From NCBI GenBank assembly GCA_965151315.1, contig CBCTZG010000087.1, positions 1 to 11,514 of the forward strand: a stretch of DNA of 11,514 nucleotides, given 5' to 3'. Below, in pieces: positions 1 through 7,499 of this stretch. Source of the stretch: Avimonoglobus sp965151315. Its GTDB lineage: Bacteria; Bacillota; Clostridia; UBA1381. Numbering within the stretch: the first letter of the stretch is position 1; each line of letters starts with the position of its first letter. Below the pieces are notes generated by a model, which made no database searches, had not been told where the DNA came from, and was given only the letters and a program-made list of their open reading frames with translations. Position numbers and translations under genes: made by a program.

Positions 1-5
1 TAAAC

Positions 6-593
6 CTACATTTTTTCCTCGGCGTTTTCTTTCATTTTATCACTGGCGTTGACATGGTAATCGTCGTTATACGGGATATATTCGGTATTGTCGAAGTCCA
101 CAAAGAAATTGTTGTCGCAGGAATAGAGGGCATAAACATTTTTATTAAAACTATAAATGTCCGACCCCTCGATACTGTTGAGCGTCCCGCAGGTCTGGCA
201 TACGGATTTTGTGAAGTGATACCCCGTAAAAAATGCGTCTACGCCGGGCGTCCCATCGTCCAGATTACCCGTACCGTCCCCGTCAATCAAGGTGCCGTCG
301 GAATATTTTACGCCCCGGTTTAATGCCGTCTCGCCGGATTTGGTGTATTCCGGCACGCGGTAGGTAAGCCCCAGCGTGTCGCGCTCGCATACGGTACAAT
401 ACCCGGTTTCATATGTTGTCGTGGCGTTCGCGTCAAGCTCGTTGGTACGTCCGTTTGCTTTGAGCCAATTATCCGCAGGGTCGGTGTATTCGCTCGACTG
501 CGCGGCAAATGTCACCTGCGGCGCGCTGCCAAGCAGTAACACCGCCGCAAGCAGCGCCGACAAAACGGATTTTGTCTTGTTTCTGGTTTTCAT
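6..593 (-). CDS. Secreted cysteine-pair surface protein, probably 3'-truncated
   Basis: A 195-residue product with a clear signal peptide: basic start MKTRNKTK, hydrophobic core at about residues 10-24, and likely cleavage after TFA or TFAA near residue 31. A strong ribosome site (AAGGAGG) lies about 10 bases upstream of the ATG. The mature part carries two CxxC pairs (CTVC near residue 67, CQTC near residue 134) and one further Cys, like a zinc-ribbon or disulfide knuckle, within an Asp/Gly/Tyr-rich exported segment. From memory of the family, this matches the N-terminal part of large Cys-rich surface proteins carried by Tn1549-like conjugative elements, which usually run several hundred residues longer. 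Here it ends after YNDDYH in a Lys/Glu-rich tail (NASDKMKENAEEKM) unlike the rest, suggesting a deletion that joined it to other sequence. It follows the DUF6017 gene on the same strand but behind a terminator. Function unknown; family placement is moderately sure, truncation is inferred. Confidence 0.7.
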   Translation of the reverse strand: MKTRNKTKSVLSALLAAVLLLGSAPQVTFAAQSSEYTDPADNWLKANGRTNELDANATTTYETGYCTVCERDTLGLTYRVPEYTKSGETALNRGVKYSDGTLIDGDGTGNLDDGTPGVDAFFTGYHFTKSVCQTCGTLNSIEGSDIYSFNKNVYALYSCDNNFFVDFDNTEYIPYNDDYHVNASDKMKENAEEKM

Positions 594-642
594 TTTTTCT
601 TGTCCTCCTTGTTAAAATTCATTTTTTCAAAAAGCGCTTTTC

Positions 643-669
643 AAACAAAATGCCGCCCGTCAAGGCGGC
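643..669 (-). terminator. Intrinsic terminator after the DUF6017 gene
   Basis: On the minus strand a perfect 6-bp stem GCCGCC/GGCGGC with a 6-base loop is followed by the T-rich run ATTTTGTTT. It lies just past the TAA stop of the replication-initiator-like gene and before the ribosome site of the secreted-protein gene. A separate perfect palindrome, AAAAGCGCTTTT, sits next to it at 630-641. The hairpin would end the initiator transcript and reduce read-through into the next gene. Confidence 0.65.
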
Positions 670-690
670 CTGTACTGCCTGTATATGGAT

Positions 691-1560
691 TTATTCATGG
701 CCGTATAAATCATGGTTCACCCGTGCGGTATAGTAGCTGTCCGTTGTCGAGGGCGCATTGAACAGCGCCGCAAGCAGATACTTTTTGATGTTGCGCACCT
801 CTGTGGTGTTGGACTTTATACAGTCGAGCACATACTCGATATGCTCCGCGTTTAGCTTCAGCAGCTTTGATTTTACTACCGCCGCAGGGTAAACGTCCCC
901 GGCAATGATTACGCTGTCCTTTTTCGTGCATACCGTTTCAGTCAGCAAATCCACAATTTCATCAAGCATGGGAATATCCTGTTTCAGCTTGACCGTTAAT
1001 ATATCGTACTCGATATTCTCTTTGATAATCTCCCTGTATGCGTCCATCTCATCATATCCTATCTTATCCTTGCCGCGCTTTTGTGTAGCCCGGCCCTCTT
1101 TTTGATAAGATTTGATAGGATAAGTAGTTGATGTATTCGTATTTGATAAATCTTTATTTGATATATTAGTATTTAATTGTGCGGGGTTTTCCGTACCCGG
1201 CGTTTCCGTATGCGGTTTATCCATATACGGGTTTTCCGTATATGGCTGTTCCGTATCCGGTTTTGCTTGTGGTTTTTCAAATATGACATACTCGGTATCT
1301 ACGATTTTCCCTTTGTCATTCCGAATACGGTTACGCTGGATATATCCGGCGCGCTCCAATTCTTTCAGTGCCGTCCCGATACAGTCAACACCCTCTTTGC
1401 AGATCGCCGCAAGTCCCCTTGTGGTATAATTCCATTCCTCCGGTAATGACAACATCATGGAAAGCAGCCCTTTGGATTTTAAGGTCAGGCTTGTATCTTT
1501 CAAGTGGTAGTTGCTCATTACGGTATAGTCGCGGGTTTTGTTGATTCTGAAAACCGCCAT
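691..1560 (-). CDS. Winged-helix / DUF6017 replication-initiator-like protein of a conjugative element
   Basis: A 289-residue cytoplasmic protein. The start is the ATG at 1558-1560 because AAAGGAGG sits about 8 bases ahead; an in-frame ATG 39 bases further upstream lies in the hairpin at 1588-1625 and lacks such a site. Residues about 1-110 (MAVFRINKTRDYTVMSN onward) look like the N-terminal helix-turn-helix of RepA/DnaD-type plasmid initiators, with LTLKSKGLLSMMLSLPEEWNY and a recognition-helix-like GLAAICKEGVD. Residues about 113-142 are a Pro/Thr/Glu linker of five-residue repeats, then an Asn/Ser/Thr/Lys-rich linker. Residues about 170-289 match the DUF6017 C-terminal region found in initiator-like proteins of Tn1549-type elements. 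The likely role is binding the element's origin and promoting its replication or maintenance; this is inferred from the family. Both terminal regions look intact. No relaxase or coupling-protein gene is in the window, so the element is partial here. Confidence 0.82.
   Translation of the reverse strand: MAVFRINKTRDYTVMSNYHLKDTSLTLKSKGLLSMMLSLPEEWNYTTRGLAAICKEGVDCIGTALKELERAGYIQRNRIRNDKGKIVDTEYVIFEKPQAKPDTEQPYTENPYMDKPHTETPGTENPAQLNTNISNKDLSNTNTSTTYPIKSYQKEGRATQKRGKDKIGYDEMDAYREIIKENIEYDILTVKLKQDIPMLDEIVDLLTETVCTKKDSVIIAGDVYPAAVVKSKLLKLNAEHIEYVLDCIKSNTTEVRNIKKYLLAALFNAPSTTDSYYTARVNHDLYGHE
1188..1262 (-). repeat. Five-unit 15-bp minisatellite inside the DUF6017 gene
   Basis: Five consecutive 15-bp units, plus-strand pattern close to TTTCCGTATNCGGNT, start at 1188, 1203, 1218, 1233 and 1248. 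They encode imperfect pentapeptides of the form x-P-x-T/M-E/D in the linker between the DNA-binding and C-terminal domains. The units differ by a few bases each. The multiple-of-three period lets copy number change without breaking the frame. Confidence 0.8.
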
Positions 1561-1587
1561 ATCAAAATCCTCCTTTCCGTAAAATGA

Positions 1588-1625
1588 AAAAAGCGTCAAG
1601 ATTTTTTGAAAATCTGACGCTTTTT
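1588..1625 (-). terminator. Long hairpin with T-run just upstream of the initiator ribosome site (terminator or attenuator)
   Basis: The arms AAAAAGCGTCAAGATTTT (1588-1605) and AAAATCTGACGCTTTTT (1609-1625) pair along nearly their whole length with one bulged base and a 3-base loop. Read on the minus strand the structure ends in a T-run, so it can work as an intrinsic terminator. It contains the TGA stop of the small Cys-rich ORF (1596-1598) and ends only about 12 bases before the AAAGGAGG of the DUF6017 gene. No promoter fits in that gap, so initiator transcripts must pass through the hairpin. That makes it a candidate attenuator. Confidence 0.7.
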
Positions 1626-1784
1626 GTGCTTCTTATTCGGTTGTTTAATTGGCCTATACATGGTACAGCTTTTCCCATTGTGGCAATGTAGGTACGGGCA
1701 GAACGGGTTCCGGTTGTCCAGCAAAAATGTGTCCTGCCCCGTTTTGCAAGTCTGGCATAGCTGCTTTTTGTTTTTTGGTTTCAT
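1596..1784 (-). CDS. Small Cys-rich protein, unknown function
   Basis: A 62-residue basic protein starting MKPKNKKQLCQTCKTGQD, with the ATG 12 bases after a GGAGG. It has a CxxC (CQTC, residues 10-13) and later single Cys residues in FCPYLHCHNGKSCTMY (about residues 28-43), giving C-x2-C-x15-C-x4-C-x5-C spacing, a possible small metal-binding knuckle. The C-terminus is Lys/Arg-rich. Codon use (TGC, CTG, GAC, CCG) is like real genes of this window. Its stop codon lies inside the hairpin at 1588-1625. I do not recognise a named family; small proteins of this kind are common beside replication genes of conjugative elements. It overlaps another small ORF (1654-1881) in a different frame, and I favour this frame because of its ordered cysteines. 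Confidence 0.5.
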   Translation of the reverse strand: MKPKNKKQLCQTCKTGQDTFLLDNRNPFCPYLHCHNGKSCTMYRPIKQPNKKHKKRQIFKKS

Positions 1785-1881
1785 TCGGTTGTTTGACCTC
1801 CATACAATAGAATTTAAGGCATAAAAAAACAGCATTTCCGATTAAAATAATCAAAAATACCGTTTCAGCAATATTATTCAA
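1654..1881 (-). CDS. Small single-pass membrane peptide, overlapping the Cys-rich ORF
   Basis: A 75-residue ORF with a TTG start preceded at about 9 bases by AAAGGTG. Residues about 5-25 (ETVFLIILIGNAVFLCLKFYC) are a convincing membrane segment. The remainder (from MEVKQPNETKK) is hydrophilic then Pro-rich and overlaps the Cys-rich ORF in another frame for most of its length. Either two overlapping genes are present, or only the N-terminal membrane part was originally coding and the rest is frame shadow. It is the first ORF downstream of the truncated RHS gene on this strand. No family recognised. Confidence 0.42.
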   Translation of the reverse strand: MNNIAETVFLIILIGNAVFLCLKFYCMEVKQPNETKKQKAAMPDLQNGAGHIFAGQPEPVLPVPTLPQWEKLYHV

Positions 1882-1948
1882 TTAACAAAACACCTTTATA
1901 AATGCTGATTTTACGCCGTTTTAAGCCATTTTCTCTATTGTATCTCTA

Positions 1949-4900
1949 TCAACACTTAACAGGATTGTTTTTGCAGTACACATATTGGTTCCAATCCAAG
2001 GGATTTGTAATATCGCCTTCCACGGCATCAATACTGGTAAAGCGGCCGACGGCCGGGTCATAGTATCTGGCGCGGAGGTAATATTGACCCAGCTCCGCGT
2101 CGTAATACTGGCCGGCATACCGGATAGGATTTTCTACAGCCTCTGTCATATCCAGTATATTGCCCCAAGCGTCATATTCGTAGCTGTTTACAATATTTCC
2201 CGCCGCGTCGGCGAGCCCGATCACGTCCCCGTGGGCATTGTAGAGGTAGTAGTACCATTGGCCGTCCGCCTTCCGGGCCAGGGCCCGGTTTCCGTATACG
2301 ATTTCCGCCTGCGCCTGGCCGTCGTCTCCGGCTTCGGAAATCACATTTCCATTTAAGTCAACAAAATACTGTGTGCCCGTCTTGCCTGTGCGGATCCCGT
2401 CTGCGTCATATTTATAATACCACAAATTTCCGGATTTTGCAACACTTTCCAAACTCCCCCACAGATCGTAGGTATAAACAGTATCATTATGTTTCGTTAC
2501 AGAACCATTCGCGTTATATTCATAGGTATCCGTAACCTGTCCATTCTGTTTGACGGCCAGCAGCCGGTTACAGCCGTCATATTCATATTCCCGGATATCC
2601 CCGTTGGAGTATGCTTCTCCTATGCGGTTTCCGGTGGCGTCATAGGTATAGGCCACCGTGCTGCCGCCGCCGTAGCAGGCGGTTTTCAGACGGTTCAGGC
2701 TGTCATAGGTATAGACGGTCGTTTTGCCGTCCCGGGTTTCCGTCAGCACATTGCCATTATTGTCATAGGTATAGGCAAGATCGCTGATCATCACGTCTCC
2801 CTTTTTTGTCTTCATGGACTGGACCCGGTTTGCGTTATCATAGGTATACCAGGTGGTAATTCCATTGGGATAAACTACGCTTTGAATCAGACCGTCCGCG
2901 TAATATGTATAGCTATAATTGCCTTGGGCGGTAGAAACCGTGGTAAGCCGGTCATTTTCGTCATAGCCATAATTCACCGTCGTTCCAAAGGGGGAAGTGA
3001 CCTGGGCGAGCTGATCCTTAGGCGTATATTGAAACTGGGCGGATGCTTGATAGTTGGACTGGCTTTTTGCCGTAATACGGCCCATCGCGTCATAGCCATA
3101 GAGCAGCCCGGTGACGCTGCCATCTGGGGCTACCGCAATCTCTCTGCCAAATTTGCCATAGCGGGTTTCGACCGCGCTGCCGGCGCTGGTTTTGGTCAGT
3201 ACATTATCCGCATAATCGTAATCATAGGTATAGGTATATCCGCCCGTCTGGGATTGCTCCATGTTGCCCTTTGCGGAATACGCATAGGAATTGTTATCCA
3301 TGAGTCGGTTGCCCCATGCATAGAATTTTGCGGTAATGTCGCCTTTTTCGTTGCCCAGCGCTGTCCGTGTGTACCGCAGCTGTCCGTCCGCGTCATAGAG
3401 TTTTTCAGAAACCGGCTGGTCAAAATAGCTATAGGTAGCGGCAGCGCTGGTGCCGTCGGGAAGGATGGTTTTGGTCAGCCGGTTCAAACCATCATATTCA
3501 TATTGGGTGGTATTGCCGTTGGGATCGGTTTTGGCGGTTACATTCCCGGCAATGTCGTAGGCATAGTATTCGGAAATGGCAGGCTGCGCCGGCCCATCCG
3601 GGTAGACTGTTCTGGAAAGCACATTTCCCCAGATATCATGCTGTTCTGTTAAATGGTTTTGCTGCGCGCCGCCGGCATCCTGCATATAGACTGTTATTGA
3701 TGAGCCGCTGTCGTCGTAGACATAGATATACTGCGTCCCCTGAGGGTCTGTTATCTTTGTCAGCCGGTCTGTAGGGTCATACGCGTATTGCACTGTCTGG
3801 TGATCACAGTCTGTGACTTGAATCAGCCGATCCGTGTTGTCGTAGGTATAGGAAGTTAGGATTGTTAGGTATATATTATCGTCTACCACACGGGAACGGT
3901 CAGTGACCATGGACAGCTCTAAATTTCCGGCGTTATTATAGAAGTTCTGTTCTGTGGTGCAGACCGGGGCTTCTCCCGTTGCGGGATAGTATGCAAACCG
4001 GCTGATTTTTTCAGTGAAATACAGTGACTGCCCGTATTGCGGGAAGTACATCCGAGGCGTGTATTCGTACTGGTCGATATAGCAGAAAACCTTGCCATTA
4101 TCCTGGACCAGGGGCTGCCTGGACTGAAAAAGCCGGCCTTGGCTGTCATAGGTATTCTGGATTACGCCGCCGTCCGGGTTTACCTGCTGTAAGGGATTGC
4201 CGTAAATATAGTCATATGTATAAGCGGTTTGTTTTTCCTGATCATCGAAATTCTCCGTGACTGTAGATGGATACAGCCCATAGCTGTCATACTGGTATTC
4301 TACTGTCCGTGCTTCTCCCAGTAACTGGTGCAGCCCTTGGGGGTCGGCTACGGTTTCCTTGGTGAGATTGCCTGGATACGCTGTGTTTTCATACGCATAC
4401 GTAATCGTTTTTCCGGCTGCGTCCGTTGTGCTTTGCAGCCGGCCCAGGTCATCATATACGGCGGTTTCGGCATACTGCGGCCCGTTTTCCCGGTTATAAA
4501 ACTGTTTTTCCGTGATCATTTTATAGGTATCGTCATATGTATACCAGGTTGTGTAGAATGCCAGCCTGTCGGCATGATTGAAGATCTCTGCCGGGACATC
4601 CTTGGTTTCACTTTCCAGGCCGCCCCAATCGGTATAGGTCATCCTTGCGCAGGTGACTTTGCTGCCGTTTTCATCTTCGATCGTGGTCGTTTTCTGTACA
4701 GGCTCTGTTTGAAAGCTGTCATGGTAGGTGTAGGCAGTAACAGTAGCAGTATCGTTTTCCATGTCCTCCAGTCTGGATTCCGCCAGGGCGCCGTTGGTAT
4801 ACGTGTTGGAAAGAATCTGCTTTCCGTCCCGGCTTTGGGCAATGCTGGTCCACTGCTCGCCCAGTTCTGTTTCGCCAGTAAACGTATAATCCGGATATCC

Positions 4901-7132
4901 CGTTTCATCAGTATAGGATGTGCCATTATATATGCCGCCATAGCTATAGTCAATCCGGTTTAACTCCCCGGCGTACCAAATTTTTGTGCCGTCTGTCTGG
5001 GCTGTCTGTTCATACCGCTTTGTGACCCGCAGCGAATCATAGAACCCCTGGGTGCCTAAATTTTTCCGGGTCTGGGCGTATTCAAAATTGGTTGTCCGGT
5101 TCCGGTATTTGATCTGATCCAAAACGGGCTTGTTGTAATAGCTGTTCGGGCGGTTTAGGGTCTTGCTGTTGTACTCTGTGTGCAGCTTGCGGTAGTTCCC
5201 GTTTTCATCCATGCCCCCGTTATAACGGTAAGTTGCTTTGGAAGTGGATACCCCATTTTTCGTTTCCCCTTCCACGTCCGCGCTGGATAAATACCAATAC
5301 AGCCGCTGGTCGTCCTCGCCTACAAAGTCTGTGATGTATTCCACTACTTGCTTTTCATACGCCAGCTTCTTTGTTTTACCGTCTGGCGCGGTGACGTCAA
5401 TGGTTACGCCGCCATCCGCTTTTTCCAAAATGTTGCCGCTGTAGGTAAATTCAATTGTCCGCCCAATGGTGTCTGTAATTTCAGAAATCAATGGTTTTGG
5501 TGTGTCAAACTGTACATTGTCAACGTACAATTCTTTAGTGCCGCCCTCTACCGCAATCCGGACACGGATATACCGGGTGAAGTAGTCCGGAGTAATGGTA
5601 AAAGTGCGTTCTGTCCATTCTGCCTCCGGTAAGTCTGTGACCGTATGGCGGATGGTGTTGAACCAGGTATAATTCCAGTCATACTCTTCAATTTCAATTT
5701 TTACCGTATCATCAAATTTGCTGTTCAGGCTCAGGGTCAGCTCATATTCTGTCCCCGGCTCCACCTGGACGGGCTGAGAACGGAGGTAGGCCCGGTCTGT
5801 GGCTCGGTTAAACTGGATAGAGCGGTCGTCATACCGGCCAAAGTCATAATTGTATAAAAAGTCGCGTTCGTCAGAAAGCTCCCACATCTCGTTATCGTAG
5901 GCAAAGGTGCCGTTGGGAATAGAATTGGCCGTTGTCTGCATGGCATGTTCAAATTTAATCGTATTGCCAAACCGGTCCTGGATCCCTAACAGGCGGCCGT
6001 CCTTTGCGAAATACTGCTTTGTTTGATCCGCCAGGGTCAGCGAATAGTAGGATGTCATAGCCCCATTGGAATACCCTGTATCCGACTGGTTAAACTGGAT
6101 ATCCTTTTTGGGATACCCCTTTAAATTACTGTCCTGGGGATCGCTGGTAAATTCCACCTGGTAAACTGTCCCATCGCCGGTATGATAATACAGCTCAGTA
6201 TACTCCCGCAGATACGGATCCAGATCCTCGTCGACATCATATTCCCACTCGGTTTCCACCTGTACAGAGGGAAAATTGAATGCCCAGCCGACCCCCAGAT
6301 TATACCGGTCAAGATAATAGTTAGAGACATCCCAAACACCAGTGGTATGGATCCCCTCTCCCTCGGTGGGGATCCCCATGTAGCGCATTTGCCCCATGTT
6401 GGCCTGGGCGGTCTGGTATATGCGGCCAATGTTTAAGTCCAGCCCATTCCTGCCCGCTAACGATAAATCATTCGTGCGGATGGTTAGTTCTCCAGAATAC
6501 GGGGAAACCTCCTCCGCCATGCGTTCCGCCGCGGAATATCTAGGCGCGTTTAGGCTGTTTGCGGCAGCCGGCGCTGTAATGGTATTAAAACTAGTAGCGT
6601 TGAGCGCGTCACGAGCAGCCCGGGAAGCGAGAGTCTGGTTGGATTGGTCCATAGCTGCCTCTGGCACGGCTGCCAGCGGCGCCGCCGCTTCCTCCGGGAT
6701 ATTGATTTCTGCAAGGCCGGCAGCGGACGCCTCCCTGGGCAGTACAATCTCCTGCTGGAGGGAAATGCTGTCCAGATTGAAACCGGGGACCAGCTGGTGG
6801 GAAAAATCGTTTGGCTCCGGAGTGGAAACTGGATTATTTTGAACCCCCATAGGTTTATTTGGCACCGGATCCAAAGCCGTGGGGGTGACGGTATAATAGG
6901 AACCATCTTCTTTGTCCCAGTCAAAGATTATGCCGTAGTCAAAGTTGTGATCTTCTTTCCCCCAGGGGATTGAAAATGCGTTAAAATCTGTAATATCCCC
7001 CTGATAAATCACCGTGGAATCTTCTCCGGCGACCTGCTCAATAATGACCGGCAGCCCATCCGCCAGGACACTGGATTGGAGCAGGATTGCCCCTGCTAAA
7101 ACCGCCGCGATTATGCGTATTCTTTTTTTCAT
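1949..7132 (-). CDS. Secreted RHS/YD-repeat protein with carbohydrate-binding-like module, lacking its C-terminal tip
   Basis: A 1727-residue protein. The ATG at 7132 has GGAGG 6 bases upstream. Signal peptide at residues 1-24 (MKKRIRIIAAVLAGAILLQS, likely cut after VLA). Residues about 208-242 (VSPYSGELTIRTNDLSLAGR) resemble the DUF6531-type N-terminal RHS segment. Residues about 405-545 form a beta-rich module ending in LYVDNVQFD, like CBM4/9 family carbohydrate-binding folds. From about 550 to 1690 come tandem YD repeats (YTYDSLNRL, YEYDGLNRL, YTYDNNGNV and others), which in this family wrap into a hollow beta-cocoon shell. The conserved RHS core is at about 1667-1720 (RARYYDPAVGRFTSIDAVEG, then YVYCKNNPVK). 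The frame stops at NNPVKC, just where DPxG and a variable toxin domain normally follow; another frame continues VDRDTIEKMA then TAA. It is therefore probably a shell without effector, exported by Sec. No immunity gene follows. Divergent neighbour: the SLH gene. Confidence 0.9.
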   Translation of the reverse strand: MKKRIRIIAAVLAGAILLQSSVLADGLPVIIEQVAGEDSTVIYQGDITDFNAFSIPWGKEDHNFDYGIIFDWDKEDGSYYTVTPTALDPVPNKPMGVQNNPVSTPEPNDFSHQLVPGFNLDSISLQQEIVLPREASAAGLAEINIPEEAAAPLAAVPEAAMDQSNQTLASRAARDALNATSFNTITAPAAANSLNAPRYSAAERMAEEVSPYSGELTIRTNDLSLAGRNGLDLNIGRIYQTAQANMGQMRYMGIPTEGEGIHTTGVWDVSNYYLDRYNLGVGWAFNFPSVQVETEWEYDVDEDLDPYLREYTELYYHTGDGTVYQVEFTSDPQDSNLKGYPKKDIQFNQSDTGYSNGAMTSYYSLTLADQTKQYFAKDGRLLGIQDRFGNTIKFEHAMQTTANSIPNGTFAYDNEMWELSDERDFLYNYDFGRYDDRSIQFNRATDRAYLRSQPVQVEPGTEYELTLSLNSKFDDTVKIEIEEYDWNYTWFNTIRHTVTDLPEAEWTERTFTITPDYFTRYIRVRIAVEGGTKELYVDNVQFDTPKPLISEITDTIGRTIEFTYSGNILEKADGGVTIDVTAPDGKTKKLAYEKQVVEYITDFVGEDDQRLYWYLSSADVEGETKNGVSTSKATYRYNGGMDENGNYRKLHTEYNSKTLNRPNSYYNKPVLDQIKYRNRTTNFEYAQTRKNLGTQGFYDSLRVTKRYEQTAQTDGTKIWYAGELNRIDYSYGGIYNGTSYTDETGYPDYTFTGETELGEQWTSIAQSRDGKQILSNTYTNGALAESRLEDMENDTATVTAYTYHDSFQTEPVQKTTTIEDENGSKVTCARMTYTDWGGLESETKDVPAEIFNHADRLAFYTTWYTYDDTYKMITEKQFYNRENGPQYAETAVYDDLGRLQSTTDAAGKTITYAYENTAYPGNLTKETVADPQGLHQLLGEARTVEYQYDSYGLYPSTVTENFDDQEKQTAYTYDYIYGNPLQQVNPDGGVIQNTYDSQGRLFQSRQPLVQDNGKVFCYIDQYEYTPRMYFPQYGQSLYFTEKISRFAYYPATGEAPVCTTEQNFYNNAGNLELSMVTDRSRVVDDNIYLTILTSYTYDNTDRLIQVTDCDHQTVQYAYDPTDRLTKITDPQGTQYIYVYDDSGSSITVYMQDAGGAQQNHLTEQHDIWGNVLSRTVYPDGPAQPAISEYYAYDIAGNVTAKTDPNGNTTQYEYDGLNRLTKTILPDGTSAAATYSYFDQPVSEKLYDADGQLRYTRTALGNEKGDITAKFYAWGNRLMDNNSYAYSAKGNMEQSQTGGYTYTYDYDYADNVLTKTSAGSAVETRYGKFGREIAVAPDGSVTGLLYGYDAMGRITAKSQSNYQASAQFQYTPKDQLAQVTSPFGTTVNYGYDENDRLTTVSTAQGNYSYTYYADGLIQSVVYPNGITTWYTYDNANRVQSMKTKKGDVMISDLAYTYDNNGNVLTETRDGKTTVYTYDSLNRLKTACYGGGSTVAYTYDATGNRIGEAYSNGDIREYEYDGCNRLLAVKQNGQVTDTYEYNANGSVTKHNDTVYTYDLWGSLESVAKSGNLWYYKYDADGIRTGKTGTQYFVDLNGNVISEAGDDGQAQAEIVYGNRALARKADGQWYYYLYNAHGDVIGLADAAGNIVNSYEYDAWGNILDMTEAVENPIRYAGQYYDAELGQYYLRARYYDPAVGRFTSIDAVEGDITNPLDWNQYVYCKNNPVKC

Positions 7133-7163
7133 ATGTAACCTCCATATTTTTCTATTTATTACA

Positions 7164-7192
7164 ATTATAACATAAATATATTGTTATTAAAA
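7164..7192 (-). promoter_or_regulatory. Candidate promoter of the RHS gene
   Basis: On the minus strand there is a perfect TATAAT (7164-7169) preceded by TGT, an extended -10 pattern. A weak -35 (TTTTAA, 7187-7192) lies 17 bases upstream. The -10 is about 32 bases before the ATG, leaving room for a short leader with the GGAGG. The region is very AT-rich, so chance matches are a risk. Confidence 0.5.
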
Positions 7193-7221
7193 TATTATCC
7201 TAAATTTTGGGAGATTGTTTT

Positions 7222-7317
7222 TTTGAATTCAAATATCTGTGGAAACCATTGAATGGTCTCACCGGGAAAGACAGGTAAAAAAAGATGTTAAATCTGTGAT
7301 AAACATTCAATTTGAAT
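7222..7317. promoter_or_regulatory. Three short palindromes in the divergent intergenic region
   Basis: Within the 367 bp separating the RHS and SLH start codons there are three dyads: TTTGAATTCAAA (7222-7233, perfect), ACCATT-G-AATGGT (7245-7257) and ATTCAA-T-TTGAAT (7305-7317). The first and third share the half-site TTGAA. Their position between two divergent promoters suggests regulator binding sites, but in AT-rich DNA they may be chance. No regulator gene is in the window. Confidence 0.3.
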
Positions 7318-7412
7318 ACGATTTTTTTTAGTATTTGCTTAGAAATAGCGTTAATATATGGGAAAAAGGCAGGAAATTAGGAATTGATTGTCATTTGCAC
7401 AAGTAATTACTA

Positions 7413-7441
7413 TTGACAAAAAATATAATTTTGCTTAGAAT
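7413..7441 (+). promoter_or_regulatory. Sigma-A-type promoter of the SLH gene
   Basis: A perfect TTGACA (7413-7418), a 17-base spacer and TAGAAT (7436-7441, one mismatch to consensus). Transcription would start near 7448, about 50 bases before the ATG at 7500. The in-frame TTG at 7413 that would lengthen the ORF is the first half of this -35 box and cannot be the translation start. Confidence 0.75.
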
Positions 7442-7499
7442 TGAGCATGTTGGTATTCCAAATCAAACAACCCAAAAAATTATTATAGGAGAGTTGATT

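Noticed and set aside
1..16. Inverted similarity between the first 16 bases and about 11457-11471 (AAAAAATGTAGGTTT versus AAAAAATGTAAGTTT)
   Set aside because: Short, A/T-rich and imperfect; window edges are arbitrary, so it is most likely chance rather than element ends.
2489..3652. Long open frame (387 codons) on the plus strand, antisense to the RHS gene
   Set aside because: Its low-complexity Ile/Val/Gly-rich product is what YD repeats give when read on the other strand; no ribosome site, and the minus frame is clearly the gene. The other plus-strand frames within 1985-6973 are explained the same way.
7413..7499. Longer N-terminus of the SLH protein from the TTG at 7413
   Set aside because: That TTG is part of the -35 box TTGACA, and the extra residues would precede an otherwise normal signal peptide.
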